From Burkholderia sp. Nafp2/4-1b (GTDB taxonomy: Bacteria; Pseudomonadota; Gammaproteobacteria; Burkholderiales; Burkholderiaceae): DNA of 64,000 nucleotides. The notes under the pieces were generated by a model. The model made no database searches and had not been told where the DNA came from. It saw nothing but the letters and a program-made list of their open reading frames with translations. How positions within the stretch are numbered: the stretch's first letter is position 1; every line of letters starts with the position of its first letter. The position numbers were made by a program, and so were the translations under genes. This document shows, one piece after another, positions 1 to 11,086 of the stretch. The DNA lies in contig NZ_ML058616.1 of the NCBI RefSeq assembly GCF_003635165.1, forward strand, positions 1 to 64,000, written 5' to 3'.

Positions 1-585
1 GAAGCGGCCGGCCTTCTGCGCGGCTTCCGCCTTGTTCTGCGACAGCGCCGCGAATGCGTCCTGCTCTTCGCGCGTGATCCCGTATTCCTTCGCGACGTTC
101 TCCGCCGTGATGCCCATGTGGTACTGGTTGTACACGTCCCACAGGCCGTCGACGATCATCGTGTCGACCAGCTTCGCGTCACCCATCCGGAAGCCGTCGC
201 GCGAGCCCGGCAGCACGTGCGGCGACGCGCTCATGTTTTCCTGGCCGCCGGCGATCACGATGTCCGCATCGCCCGCGACGATCGCGTTGGCCGCCAGCAT
301 CACGGCCTTCAGGCCCGAGCCGCACACCTTGTTGATCGTCATGCCCGGCACCGCGCTCGGCAGGCCGGCCTTGATCAGCGACTGGCGCGCCGGGTTCTGC
401 CCCGAGCCCGCCGTCAGCACCTGGCCCATGATCACTTCGCTCACCTGCTCCGGCTTCACGCCCGAGCGCTCCAGCACCGCGCGAATCACCGTCGCGCCGA
501 GTTCCGGTGCCCCGATCTTCGCGAGCGAGCCGCCGAATTTGCCGACCGCGGTCCGCGCGGCCGATACGATCACTACGTCCGTCAT
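1..585 (-). CDS. phaA: acetyl-CoA C-acetyltransferase (thiolase), 3' end outside the window
   Basis: Condenses two acetyl-CoA to acetoacetyl-CoA, the first step of polyhydroxybutyrate synthesis, or runs the reverse degradative reaction. The N-terminal 195 residues are present. The protein opens MTDVVIVSAARTAVGKFGG, the usual thiolase start, and the acyl-accepting cysteine lies in NKVCGSGLKAV at residue 88. The C-terminal half, with the second active-site Cys and the His, is beyond position 1. A phasin gene lies upstream on the same strand, which supports a PHA role, although related thiolases (AtoB, BktB) share these motifs and cannot be separated from half a protein. Confidence 0.9.
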   Translation of the reverse strand, partial: MTDVVIVSAARTAVGKFGGSLAKIGAPELGATVIRAVLERSGVKPEQVSEVIMGQVLTAGSGQNPARQSLIKAGLPSAVPGMTINKVCGSGLKAVMLAANAIVAGDADIVIAGGQENMSASPHVLPGSRDGFRMGDAKLVDTMIVDGLWDVYNQYHMGITAENVAKEYGITREEQDAFAALSQNKAEAAQKAGRF

Positions 586-851
586 GTTCAGTTCCTGCTT
601 TGATATCAGTGGGGTCGATCCGTGTTGCGTGCCCGGGGGCCGGCGGCCGACGCCGACGCATCAAGCGCCACGCGGCTCGCAGTGCGGCCGCGCTTTCACG
701 CGCTCACGCACGCGGCGCATCCGCACGCTCGGGCCATGCCGATGCACGCTGCGGCAAGCCGGCGGTGCCCGATCGCCACGCGGCACACGCGGCGGCCGGC
801 GCCCGCCGGCGCCGTTCCATCAATCGCGTCGCGCCTGCGCGCGACCTGCGC

Positions 852-1433
852 TCACGCGGTCGAGTCGCGCGAAGCAGCTTCCTTGCGTGCAGCGGCCGGC
901 GCCTGCTTGGCACCGCGCGCCGTCGTTTCGCTGACCGCGTCGAAACCGCTTTGCGCGGCCTCGATCGCCTGCCCCGTCGCGGCGCGCACGGAGTCCGCCG
1001 CGGCGGTCGCAGCGGACAGCGCCGAGTTCAGCGCGGCCACCACGGCGCCCGAACCGACCGGCGCATTCTTCGTCAGCTCGCCGAACACCTCCTTCGCGCG
1101 CTGGTCGTTCTGCTCGTACTGAGCCTGCGCGACCTTCGCCCATTCGGCCTGCGTCGACACCGCGATGTCGAACAGATGGCGACCGTACGCGACGGCCTTG
1201 CCGGCCGCTTCCTGCGGTGCGGCGACCTGCTGCGCGAAACCCGCGACCGGATTGTTCGCATTGAACGCGTTCTTCAGCTTGTCCTCGTACTCCTCGAGCG
1301 CCGTCTTGGCCGCTTGCAGGTTGAGTTCGACCACCGCTTCGAAACCATGAATCGCCGGGCGAGCAATCGCGAACCATGCGGCGATTCCGGACTGATAATC
1401 GGCGGCGAATTTTTCGGGGGCAAATACGGACAT
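852..1433 (-). CDS. phaP: phasin family protein (PHA granule-associated)
   Basis: 193 residues, the usual size of a phasin. These amphipathic helical proteins coat polyhydroxyalkanoate granules and control their number and size. It starts MSVFAPEKFAADYQSG and has the typical features: Ala/Gln/Glu-rich, no cysteine, no signal peptide, a predicted long helical body, and an Ala/Lys-rich tail ending in ASRDSTA. The start is supported by AGGAG 9-10 bases upstream of the ATG. It lies upstream of the thiolase on the same strand, separated by 266 bp. Assignment to the phasin_2 type family is by overall resemblance. Confidence 0.88.
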   Translation of the reverse strand: MSVFAPEKFAADYQSGIAAWFAIARPAIHGFEAVVELNLQAAKTALEEYEDKLKNAFNANNPVAGFAQQVAAPQEAAGKAVAYGRHLFDIAVSTQAEWAKVAQAQYEQNDQRAKEVFGELTKNAPVGSGAVVAALNSALSAATAAADSVRAATGQAIEAAQSGFDAVSETTARGAKQAPAAARKEAASRDSTA

Positions 1434-1895
1434 CGGGCACGCTCCTGTTAGCTGTTAGAAATGCGAGAGACAACGTAAAGAAAATGGAAGCCAGATCGAA
1501 CGCCTGCTCCCTTTTATTTACCGCCCGCCGATTCTATTGAATGCGAGCAGCAGAAGAATGCCATTCTAGAGGTATTAATTGCCACTTAAGCGGCATTAAT
1601 GTTAGGTATAAACCCGTACGGTCATAATTACCGACATAGGGTCGATACAAATGTTCGGCCGGACATTCGGCAAATCCTTGTTCCGCAACGGTTTTACCTT
1701 TTTACAGCATGGCGAACTTGACCGACCGCAACATTTACCCTGTCATTATTCCCGTTATTAGAAAAGAGGGGCGGCGTTGAAAACGGAGCGATCGTCGATG
1801 TAATCGTTTTTCCAGATTTATTTTGAAATCGTTACCGGGATTATTAATACCCAATTTAATAATCCTACAAATTACCAGCGTCGGCGTCGATGCGC
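1434..1895. other. 462-bp AT-richer intergenic region; phasin promoter region
   Basis: No gene is supported here. The sequence is clearly richer in A/T than its surroundings. On the minus strand a possible sigma-70 promoter for the phasin is TTGTAT (1645-1650), 17-base spacer, TTATGA (1622-1627), which would give a leader of about 180 nt. A near-perfect inverted repeat of AATGT and ACATT around TCGGCCGG (1650-1667) abuts the -35 box on its upstream side and could be a regulator site. No terminator with a clear U-run was seen for the ParA gene that ends at 1896. Confidence 0.4.
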
Positions 1896-2660
1896 TTACC
1901 CAACGAGTTCGCGATGCAGCGCGCGAAACTCCTGCGCGAGCTTGTGCGCAGGCTCGAGATGAATCATCGGTTTCGACTGCTGATGCGACTCGCGGATCTT
2001 CACCGACGCCGACAACCGCGACGCGAGCACCGGCAGCCCTTCCTCGACGAGTTCGTCGACCAGCCGCTGCGGCAGGCTCGCACGCGGCTGGAACTGGTTG
2101 ATGACGATCCCTTCGACCTCGAGCGCCGCATTGTGGTCCTGCTGGATTTCCTTCACGTTCTCGAGCAGCGTGTACAGCGCGCGGCGCGAGAAGTCGTCGC
2201 AGTCGAACGGAATCAGGCAGCGCTCGACCGCGATCAGCGCCGAGCGCGTGTAGAAGTTCAGCGCGGGTGGCGTGTCGATGTAGACGGCATCGTAGGTATC
2301 GAGCTCGTTCAGCGCGTCGCGCAGCTTGTAGATCTTGTAGCGCGACTCGAGCTTGCCGTGCAGCGTGTCGAGGTCCGGATGTGCGGGCATCACGTCGAGC
2401 CCGTCGAACGGCGTCGCATGGATGAACGACGCGACGTCCACCGGGCGGAAGTTGAACGTCAGCGCGGTCTCGAAGAAGTCGGCGACGCCGGGGTGCGCGT
2501 CGGTCGCGCGATCGCCGAGCAGGTAGCGCGTGGAATTCGCTTGCGCATCGAGGTCGATGACGAGCGTGCGCAGCCCTTCGCTCGCGCTGATCGCCGCCAG
2601 GTTGCAGACGATCGTCGATTTGCCCACGCCGCCCTTCTGGTTGAATACGACCCGCCGCAT
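1896..2660 (-). CDS. ParA/MinD-family ATPase (orphan)
   Basis: 254 residues of a deviant Walker ATPase. The start MRRVVFNQKGGVGKST holds the ParA-type P-loop KGGVGKS with the signature lysine, followed by the Walker A' strand LVIDLDAQANSTRYLL and the motif YIDTPPALN. The family moves plasmids, chromosomes or protein cargo by ATP-dependent dimerisation on DNA. There is no ParB gene beside it and no N-terminal DNA-binding extension, so it is not a standard chromosome-partition ParA. Its place just upstream of a phasin on the same strand suggests, by inference only, a role in distributing PHA granules. Confidence 0.85.
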   Translation of the reverse strand: MRRVVFNQKGGVGKSTIVCNLAAISASEGLRTLVIDLDAQANSTRYLLGDRATDAHPGVADFFETALTFNFRPVDVASFIHATPFDGLDVMPAHPDLDTLHGKLESRYKIYKLRDALNELDTYDAVYIDTPPALNFYTRSALIAVERCLIPFDCDDFSRRALYTLLENVKEIQQDHNAALEVEGIVINQFQPRASLPQRLVDELVEEGLPVLASRLSASVKIRESHQQSKPMIHLEPAHKLAQEFRALHRELVG

Positions 2661-2936
2661 TGTGTCTCCTCCGCTTGAAACGTCGAAACGACCAGCTTAG
2701 CCGGTCAATAATGGCGGCCGCGTGACATCGGTCAGATGCACGGCACTCTGCGCGGATCGCGATCGCGCGCAAGAGGAGGCCGCGCCGTGCGCATCTACGC
2801 GCGCCCGTGAAACGCGTTCAGCGGGCCGATCACCGCTTCCATGAAGAGGGCTTCAGGGCCGTCAACCCACGGCTGACACCGCGTTGGCACATCGCGAGAC
2901 CAGGCGCCCTCCCGTTGCTCGACGATAGCAGAAATG

Positions 2937-2980
2937 TTGCAGTGCCGCATCGGAATTGCTACACTAGGGAAAACCCTAGT
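2937..2980 (+). promoter_or_regulatory. sigma-70 promoter with an overlapping 18-bp palindromic operator
   Basis: TTGCAG (2937-2942), a 17-base spacer and TACACT (2960-2965) make a good sigma-70 promoter. A perfect inverted repeat, ACTAGGG-AAAA-CCCTAGT (2963-2980), begins inside the -10 box and covers the expected start point near 2972. That is the classical position of a repressor operator. I do not recognise which regulator binds this palindrome. It precedes the small gene starting at 3003. Confidence 0.65.
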
Positions 2981-3002
2981 TAAAGCTCGCGAAGGAGCAA
3001 TC

Positions 3003-3227
3003 GTGTACCCCGTATTTTCGTTCCTGATGGATATGCTGCCGGGCCGCCGCTCGGCATCGTTCTCGCCGGCGGCAAAAGTGAACCGCGTCACCTTCACGGG
3101 CACGGTCGACCGCAGCGACGGCGTAGTCCTGTCGGTCAACGGTAGCGACGCGCTGGTCCGGTGGCCGAAGGGTGGGAAGTCGGTCGAGCGCGTCAGCAAT
3201 CTCGTCGCGATCGTGACGGAAGCGTAA
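3003..3227 (+). CDS. small conserved-looking hypothetical protein, 74 aa
   Basis: I do not recognise this protein. I chose the GTG at 3003 because GAAGGAG stands just before it and because the promoter and operator at 2937-2980 would lie inside a longer frame that starts at 2934. An alternative start is the ATG at 3027. The product has a short hydrophobic N-terminus (YPVFSFLMDMLPG) and then a compact, strand-rich part alternating charged and hydrophobic residues (VNRVTFTGTVDRSDGVVLSV ... VRWPKGGKSVERVSNLVAIV), compatible with a small beta-barrel. It is isolated, with ParA divergent on one side and ssb convergent on the other. Confidence 0.6.
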   Translation: MYPVFSFLMDMLPGRRSASFSPAAKVNRVTFTGTVDRSDGVVLSVNGSDALVRWPKGGKSVERVSNLVAIVTEA

Positions 3228-3538
3228 GCGGTTCTATTCCGCAGCGTGCCCGGCGAGCGTGCCCGGCACGCAACCGCACTCCCCGCCGCTGCCATTTGCG
3301 ACGCCATTCACCGCGTTCATCTCGCGGCGCTCGCTCGAAGTTCGCTCCGCTTTCACTCGCCGCCCTCGTCGGCAGCTCACCGTGAACACGCGCCGCCGTC
3401 GCATCGACGGCTCGACTGAAGGCCTCGGTCAACGCCACCGGCGCTTCGCGACTTGCGGAGCGGGTGACGTCCGGCTGCATGCGGCAACCGGAACCCATCC
3501 GATCAGGCGCATTCCACCCGGCTCGAACGACGCGTAAA
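3228..3538. other. intergenic, no feature seen
   Basis: About 310 bases between the small gene and the ssb terminator. Open frames exist on both strands but their compositions (Arg-, Ser- and Pro-rich) are those of non-coding frames in high-GC DNA, and none has a ribosome-binding site. I see no repeat or RNA signature. Confidence 0.5.
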
Positions 3539-3565
3539 CGAAAAAAGACCCGAAGATCCGGGCCA
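3539..3565 (-). terminator. rho-independent terminator of ssb
   Basis: Read on the minus strand, CCCG (3562-3559), a six-base loop and CGGG (3552-3549) are followed by TCTTTTTT. The stem is short but the U-run is clear, and it lies 65 bases past the ssb stop. Confidence 0.6.
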
Positions 3566-3629
3566 AATCATCGATTGATTCAGCTCGGACATTCGGGCCC
3601 TTCGTTACATCGGGGAACCGATGTTCCTC

Positions 3630-4181
3630 TTAGAACGGAATATCGTCGTCCATCTCGTCGAAGCCGCCGCCGGCCGGCGCGCTCGGACGGCTCTGGCCGC
3701 CGCCTGCACCGCCGCGCGGTGCGCCGCCGGCACGACCGCCGCCACCGCCGCGCTCCATCTGTTCGCCGCCGCGGCCGCCGCCACCACCGCCGTAGCCGCC
3801 GCCGTAACCGCCTTCGTCACCACCGCCACCGCCGCCGCCCGCACCGCCGCGGCCGCCGAGCATCTGCATCTGGTCGGCGACGATTTCGGTCGAGTAGCGA
3901 TCCTGGCCGTCCTGGCCTTGCCACTTGCGCGTGCGGATGCGGCCTTCGATATAGACCGACGAACCCTTCTTCAGGTACTCGCTGACGATTTCGGCGAGAC
4001 GGCCGAAGAACGCGACGCGGTGCCACTCGGTCATTTCCTTGAAATCGCCGCTTGCCTTGTCCTTGTAGCGATCGGTCGTCGCGAGACGGATGTTCGCAAC
4101 CGCGTCGCCGCTCGGCAGGTAACGGACTTCAGGATCGGCGCCGAGGTTGCCGACGAGGATGACCTTGTTGACGGATGCCAT
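3630..4181 (-). CDS. ssb: single-stranded DNA-binding protein
   Basis: 183 residues. Binds ssDNA as a tetramer and recruits replication and repair proteins. The N-terminal OB fold (about residues 1-110, MASVNKVILVGNLGADPEVR at the start) is canonical. A very glycine-rich linker of about 60 residues follows, and the protein ends in the acidic tip MDDDIPF, which is the docking site for partner proteins. I placed the start at MASVNKV rather than 24 codons upstream because the family begins there. The linker, rich in GGG and GGY runs, is encoded by a repetitive GC-rich stretch at about 3680-3850 that could vary by slippage. Confidence 0.97.
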   Translation of the reverse strand: MASVNKVILVGNLGADPEVRYLPSGDAVANIRLATTDRYKDKASGDFKEMTEWHRVAFFGRLAEIVSEYLKKGSSVYIEGRIRTRKWQGQDGQDRYSTEIVADQMQMLGGRGGAGGGGGGGDEGGYGGGYGGGGGGRGGEQMERGGGGGRAGGAPRGGAGGGQSRPSAPAGGGFDEMDDDIPF

Positions 4182-4283
4182 GTGTTTCTCCAGTAAATTC
4201 GATGCCGGGCCGCCCGCGAAAGCGTCGGAGCGGCCCGCCGGGCAAGCCGGCAAGCGTTGCCGCTGCCTGCCCTGAAAACAGGT

Positions 4284-5471
4284 TCAGGCCTTGCGCGGCG
4301 GCGCTTTCATGCTGGCCGCGATTATAAGCCACGCCGCCACGAGCCCCGAACACGCATAGAAGACCGTGTTCGCGCCGCCGTGCTTGAGCAGCCAGCCGCC
4401 CGCGATGCCGCCGAGCGCGAGGCCGATCGATTGCGTGGTGTTGTAGACGCCGGTGGCCGCGCCCTTGCGCGAACCGGGCGCGAGCTTCGACACGAGCGAC
4501 GGCTGCGACGCTTCCAGGATGTTGAAACCGAGGAAGTACACGAACAGGATCGCCGCCACAATCAGAATGGTATGCGGTGCGCTGCCGAGCAACAATTGGC
4601 CGATCAGGATAGCCAGAATGCCGCCGAGCAGCACGGGCTTCATCTTGCCCCGTTTTTCCGCGACGATGATCGCCGGGACCATCATCACGAACGCGAGCCC
4701 CATCACCGGCAGGTACACCTTCCAGTGCGCGGCGACCGGCAGCCCGCCGTCGACCAGCAGGCGCGGCACGACGAGGAACAGCGCGGTTTGCGTCGCGTGC
4801 AGCACGAGCACGCCGAAGTTCAGGCGCAGCAGCTCGCCGTTGTGCAGCACCTCGCCGAACGGCGCCGGCACGTGCACGGGCTTCGCCGCGTCGGGCACGA
4901 TCCACACCACGACACCGATCGCGAGGATCGACAGCACGCCGACGATCGCGAACAGCCCGTTCATCCCGACCCAGTGGAACACGATCGGCGCGCCGACGAT
5001 CGCGACCGCGAACGACACGCCGATCGACCCGCCGACCATCGCCATCGCCTTCGTGCGGTTCTGCTCGGAGGTCAGGTCGGCGATGAACGCGAGCACCGCG
5101 GACGACACGGCGCCCATCCCCTGGATCACGCGGCCGACGATGATCCACGTGATGTCGTGCGCGAACGCGGCAACGAAGCTGCCGAGCGCGAAGATCAGCA
5201 GGCCGGTGGCGATCACGGGCTTGCGGCCGAACTTGTCCGACGCCCACCCGTAGAAGATGTACAGCAGCGACTGCGTGACACCGTAGGCCCCGAGCGCGAT
5301 GCCCACGAGCAACACGTTGTCGCCGCCCGGGATGGTTTTCGCGTAGACGGAGAACACCGGCATGATCATGAACAGGCCGAGCATGCGCAGCGCGAAGATC
5401 GCCGCGAGCGACGTGGTCGCGCGCAGCTCGGGCGCAGTCATGCGGGAAGACGTGGCGGACGGATTGGACAT
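4284..5471 (-). CDS. MFS transporter, YajR-like
   Basis: 395 residues with 12 hydrophobic segments, typical of a major facilitator superfamily proton-coupled exporter of the inner membrane. The signature loop between TM2 and TM3 is seen as GWASDKFGRKPVIATG, and TM4-5 has RVIQGMGAVSSAVLAFIAD. It resembles the YajR/drug-efflux branch, but lacks the extra C-terminal domain of E. coli YajR. The substrate cannot be told from sequence. It is divergent from uvrA and lies upstream of ssb on the same strand. Confidence 0.85.
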   Translation of the reverse strand: MSNPSATSSRMTAPELRATTSLAAIFALRMLGLFMIMPVFSVYAKTIPGGDNVLLVGIALGAYGVTQSLLYIFYGWASDKFGRKPVIATGLLIFALGSFVAAFAHDITWIIVGRVIQGMGAVSSAVLAFIADLTSEQNRTKAMAMVGGSIGVSFAVAIVGAPIVFHWVGMNGLFAIVGVLSILAIGVVVWIVPDAAKPVHVPAPFGEVLHNGELLRLNFGVLVLHATQTALFLVVPRLLVDGGLPVAAHWKVYLPVMGLAFVMMVPAIIVAEKRGKMKPVLLGGILAILIGQLLLGSAPHTILIVAAILFVYFLGFNILEASQPSLVSKLAPGSRKGAATGVYNTTQSIGLALGGIAGGWLLKHGGANTVFYACSGLVAAWLIIAASMKAPPRKA

Positions 5472-5734
5472 CGGGAATGAATTTCGAATGATCGGAATGT
5501 CCGCCCGGCGGCGGGCGGCGGAACATCAGCGCCATCGGCCCGGCAGGCCTGGCTGGCGCTTTCCCGGGGTGACGCAGGCAGCCTGCGAGCCGCCCGAAGC
5601 CGTGCGGCGCGGCCGCTTTCCCCGGCGTGACCACCGCCTTGCTGCCAGTTGCTGCAAAGGCTGGGGGCCCCAAACGACGGCCTCGAAAAGCCGTTATAGT
5701 AGCAGGTTTGGTCCCCTCCATTTTCGCCAGGTTC

Positions 5735-8620
<2,886 letters not shown>

Positions 8621-8875
8621 CACGTTCCGTTCCCGCGCGCGGCCGCCCGGCCGCGCGCGCCGCGTGCCGGGCCGGTGCCCGCATTCTCGTTTCCCCTTCT
8701 GCGGTTTTCCCCTTTGCGTATACACCACGAGCCAAACTGCCCCGTGGCGGACCATAATGGCAGCTATACTTTACGGTCGTAAGGTTCGCTATCCGCACCA
8801 ATCCGGTGCGGCGCCGGGCGAGCGCCGTCCTGCCGCCCACCGCGCGGCGTGACACACGAACGACAGGAATCGACG

Positions 8876-9958
8876 ATGGAGAAGCAACAAGAGTCGCGCG
8901 ACGCGCAGAACCGCGAGCCGCACCTGCGCAGCGTGCGGCTGACGAGCGACTTCAGCCTGCCGAAGATGTCGGCGATCGAGATCGGCAGCTATCTGATCGC
9001 CCTCGTCGCGATGGTGCTCGTCATCGAGCTCAAGCTGCTGGGCGGGCTGCTGGCCGGCCTGCTGGTCTATCAGCTGATCCACACGATCGCCCCGGTGATC
9101 GAGCGCCACACGACCAGCATGCGCGCGCGCTGGGTCGCCGTCGTGCTGCTGTCGATCGCGATCGTCGGCGGGCTCACCGGCCTGACGCTCGGCATCATCG
9201 ACCACTTCGAGCATACGGTGCCGAACCTGCAGAGCCTGCTCGGCCAGCTGATGCAGATCGTCGAGCAGACGCGCGCCCGCACGCCGGCCTGGATCGCGAA
9301 CCTGCTGCCGGTCGACGTCGAACAGATGAAGACCAAGGCCGCGCTGCTGATGCATTCGCACATGGATCAGCTCCAGCAAGGCGGCAAGAGCGTCGCGCGC
9401 GGTTTCGGCCATGTGGTGTTCGGGATGATCATCGGCGCGATGATCGCGATCGGCGTCGAGCACGGCAAGGTGCGCCGCCCGCTGTCGACCGCGCTCGTCA
9501 CGCGCGTGTCGCGCTTCGCCGAGTCGTTCCGCCGGATCGTGTTCGCGCAGATCAAGATCTCGGCGATCAACGCGGCGTTCACCGCGATCTACCTGCTCGT
9601 CGCGCTGCCGATCTTCCATCAGCGGCTGCCGCTGTCGAAGACGCTCGTGCTCGTCACGTTCATCGTCGGGCTGCTGCCGGTGATCGGCAACCTGATCTCG
9701 AACACGCTGATCGTCGCCGTGTCGCTGTCGGTCAGCATGGGTACCGCGATCGCGTCGCTCGCGTTTCTCGTGGTCATCCACAAGCTCGAATACTTCCTGA
9801 ACGCGAAGATCATCGGCGGCCAGATCGAGTCGCGCGCATGGGAGCTGCTGCTCGCGATGCTGATCATGGAAGCCGCGTTCGGGCTGCCGGGCGTGATCGC
9901 CGCGCCGATCTTCTATGCGTACCTGAAGCGCGAGCTGTACATGCTGCGGCTGATCTGA
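8876..9958 (+). CDS. AI-2E family transporter (permease)
   Basis: 360 residues with about eight hydrophobic segments in the AI-2E/PerM/TqsA pattern: paired helices at the N-terminus (IGSYLIALVAMVLVIELKLL), a soluble stretch in the middle, and C-terminal helices containing GLLPVIGNLISNTLI and IMEAAFGLPGVIAAPIFYAY. Members have been linked to signal export and to Na+/H+ exchange, so no substrate is proposed. I use the ATG at 8876 because ACAGGAAT precedes it; a GTG nine codons upstream is in frame but has no such site. It is a single gene followed by a strong hairpin. Confidence 0.85.
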   Translation: MEKQQESRDAQNREPHLRSVRLTSDFSLPKMSAIEIGSYLIALVAMVLVIELKLLGGLLAGLLVYQLIHTIAPVIERHTTSMRARWVAVVLLSIAIVGGLTGLTLGIIDHFEHTVPNLQSLLGQLMQIVEQTRARTPAWIANLLPVDVEQMKTKAALLMHSHMDQLQQGGKSVARGFGHVVFGMIIGAMIAIGVEHGKVRRPLSTALVTRVSRFAESFRRIVFAQIKISAINAAFTAIYLLVALPIFHQRLPLSKTLVLVTFIVGLLPVIGNLISNTLIVAVSLSVSMGTAIASLAFLVVIHKLEYFLNAKIIGGQIESRAWELLLAMLIMEAAFGLPGVIAAPIFYAYLKRELYMLRLI

Positions 9959-9990
9959 CGGCCGCACCGGCCCGTCGCCCCGCTCGCCTT

Positions 9991-10038
9991 GCAAACAAGA
10001 GCGCCGCGCCCTTTACGGGGCGCGGCGTTCTTGTTTGC
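9991..10038. terminator. long inverted repeat, shared terminator between convergent genes
   Basis: GCAAACAAGAGCGCCGCGCCC (arm 9991-10011, given here only as the left arm's position) pairs with its complement ending at 10038; only one internal mismatch is seen. The 3' arm ends in TTCTTGTTTGC on either strand, a U-rich tail. It lies between the AI-2E gene and the end of purU and probably stops both transcripts. Confidence 0.7.
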
Positions 10039-10107
10039 GGCCACTGTTTGCCGCAACTGTCTGCCGCCACCGACGGCCGGCGCGCGCCGGCCGACGCGAA
10101 CGGCCGA

Positions 10108-10992
10108 TCAGCGGAACACGACGGTCTTCGTCCCGTTCAGCACGATCCGGTGCTCGACGTGCCACTTCACCGCACGCGCGAGCGTCACGCATTCGACGTC
10201 GCGGCCGATCGCCGTGAGCTGGTCGGGCGTCATGCTGTGGTCGACGCGCTCGACTTCCTGCTCGATGATCGGGCCTTCGTCGAGGTCGGTCGTCACGTAG
10301 TGCGCGGTCGCGCCGATCAGCTTCACGCCGCGGTCGAACGCCTGGTAGTACGGCTTCGCGCCCTTGAAGCTCGGCAGGAACGAATGATGGATGTTGATCG
10401 CACGGCCGGCGAGCTGCTGGCACATGTTCGGCGACAGGATCTGCATGTAGCGCGCGAGCACGACGAGATCGGCCTGGTGTTCGTCGATCACTTCCAGCAC
10501 GCGCGCTTCCTGCGCGGCCTTCGCCGCATCGGACGAGCCGCCGACGAGCGGGAAGTGGTGGAACGGGATGTTGTAGCTCGCGGCGAGCTGGTAGAACTCC
10601 TTGTGGTTCGACACGATCGCCGGGATCTCGATCGGCAACTGGCCGGTGCGATAGCGGAACAGCAGGTCGTTCAGGCAATGGCCGATCTTCGACACCATGA
10701 TCACGACGCGCGGCTTCACGGCCGCGTCGTGCATTTCCCAGCGCATCGCGAACTGCTCGGCGAGCGGCGCGAATTCCTCGCGAAGCGTGTCGAGCGCCGA
10801 TGCGGCATCCGCGCCGTCGCCGTCCTGCTCGAAGTGCACGCGCATGAAGAACTCGCTGGTGCGGCTGTCGCCGAACTGCGCGGAATCGAGGATGTTGTTG
10901 CTGCGCTCGAACAGGAAGCCCGAGACCGCGTGGACGATGCCGTGCCGGTCGGGGCACGACAGTTTCAAGATAAAGCTGTGATCGGTCGACAT
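10108..10992 (-). CDS. purU: formyltetrahydrofolate deformylase
   Basis: 294 residues. Hydrolyses 10-formyl-THF to formate and THF, balancing the one-carbon pool and supplying formate for PurT. The N-terminal ACT domain (about 1-90, KLSCPDRHGIVHAVSGFL) is followed by the formyltransferase fold with the catalytic region IHHSFLPSF and GATAHYVTTDLDEGPIIEQ, where N/H/D of the family active site are expected. The start MSTDHSFILK has GGGAG upstream. The next gene upstream on this strand is a Nudix protein 94 bp away. Confidence 0.95.
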   Translation of the reverse strand: MSTDHSFILKLSCPDRHGIVHAVSGFLFERSNNILDSAQFGDSRTSEFFMRVHFEQDGDGADAASALDTLREEFAPLAEQFAMRWEMHDAAVKPRVVIMVSKIGHCLNDLLFRYRTGQLPIEIPAIVSNHKEFYQLAASYNIPFHHFPLVGGSSDAAKAAQEARVLEVIDEHQADLVVLARYMQILSPNMCQQLAGRAINIHHSFLPSFKGAKPYYQAFDRGVKLIGATAHYVTTDLDEGPIIEQEVERVDHSMTPDQLTAIGRDVECVTLARAVKWHVEHRIVLNGTKTVVFR

Positions 10993-11086
10993 GACCGCTA
11001 CTCCCTTCGTTTCGGTATTCGTCAAATTGGCCGTTCGCCCGGCCGCGCTCGAACGCGAGCGCGGGCCGCGGCCGGCATGCGGCGCG

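Noticed and set aside
2795..3307. Minus-strand open frame of about 170 codons opposite the small gene at 3003
   Set aside because: The plus-strand gene has a promoter, operator and ribosome site; the minus frame has none and looks non-coding.
3259..3537. Plus-strand open frame of 92 codons between the small gene and ssb
   Set aside because: Arg/Pro/Thr-rich, no ribosome site, no resemblance to a protein family; overlaps the approach to the ssb terminator.
3680..3850. Repetitive GC-rich block as a possible repeat element
   Set aside because: It is the codon repetition of the glycine-rich linker of SSB, not a mobile or CRISPR repeat.
5472..5734. Possible LexA box ahead of uvrA
   Set aside because: Every CTG in the interval was checked for CAG ten bases on; none fits.
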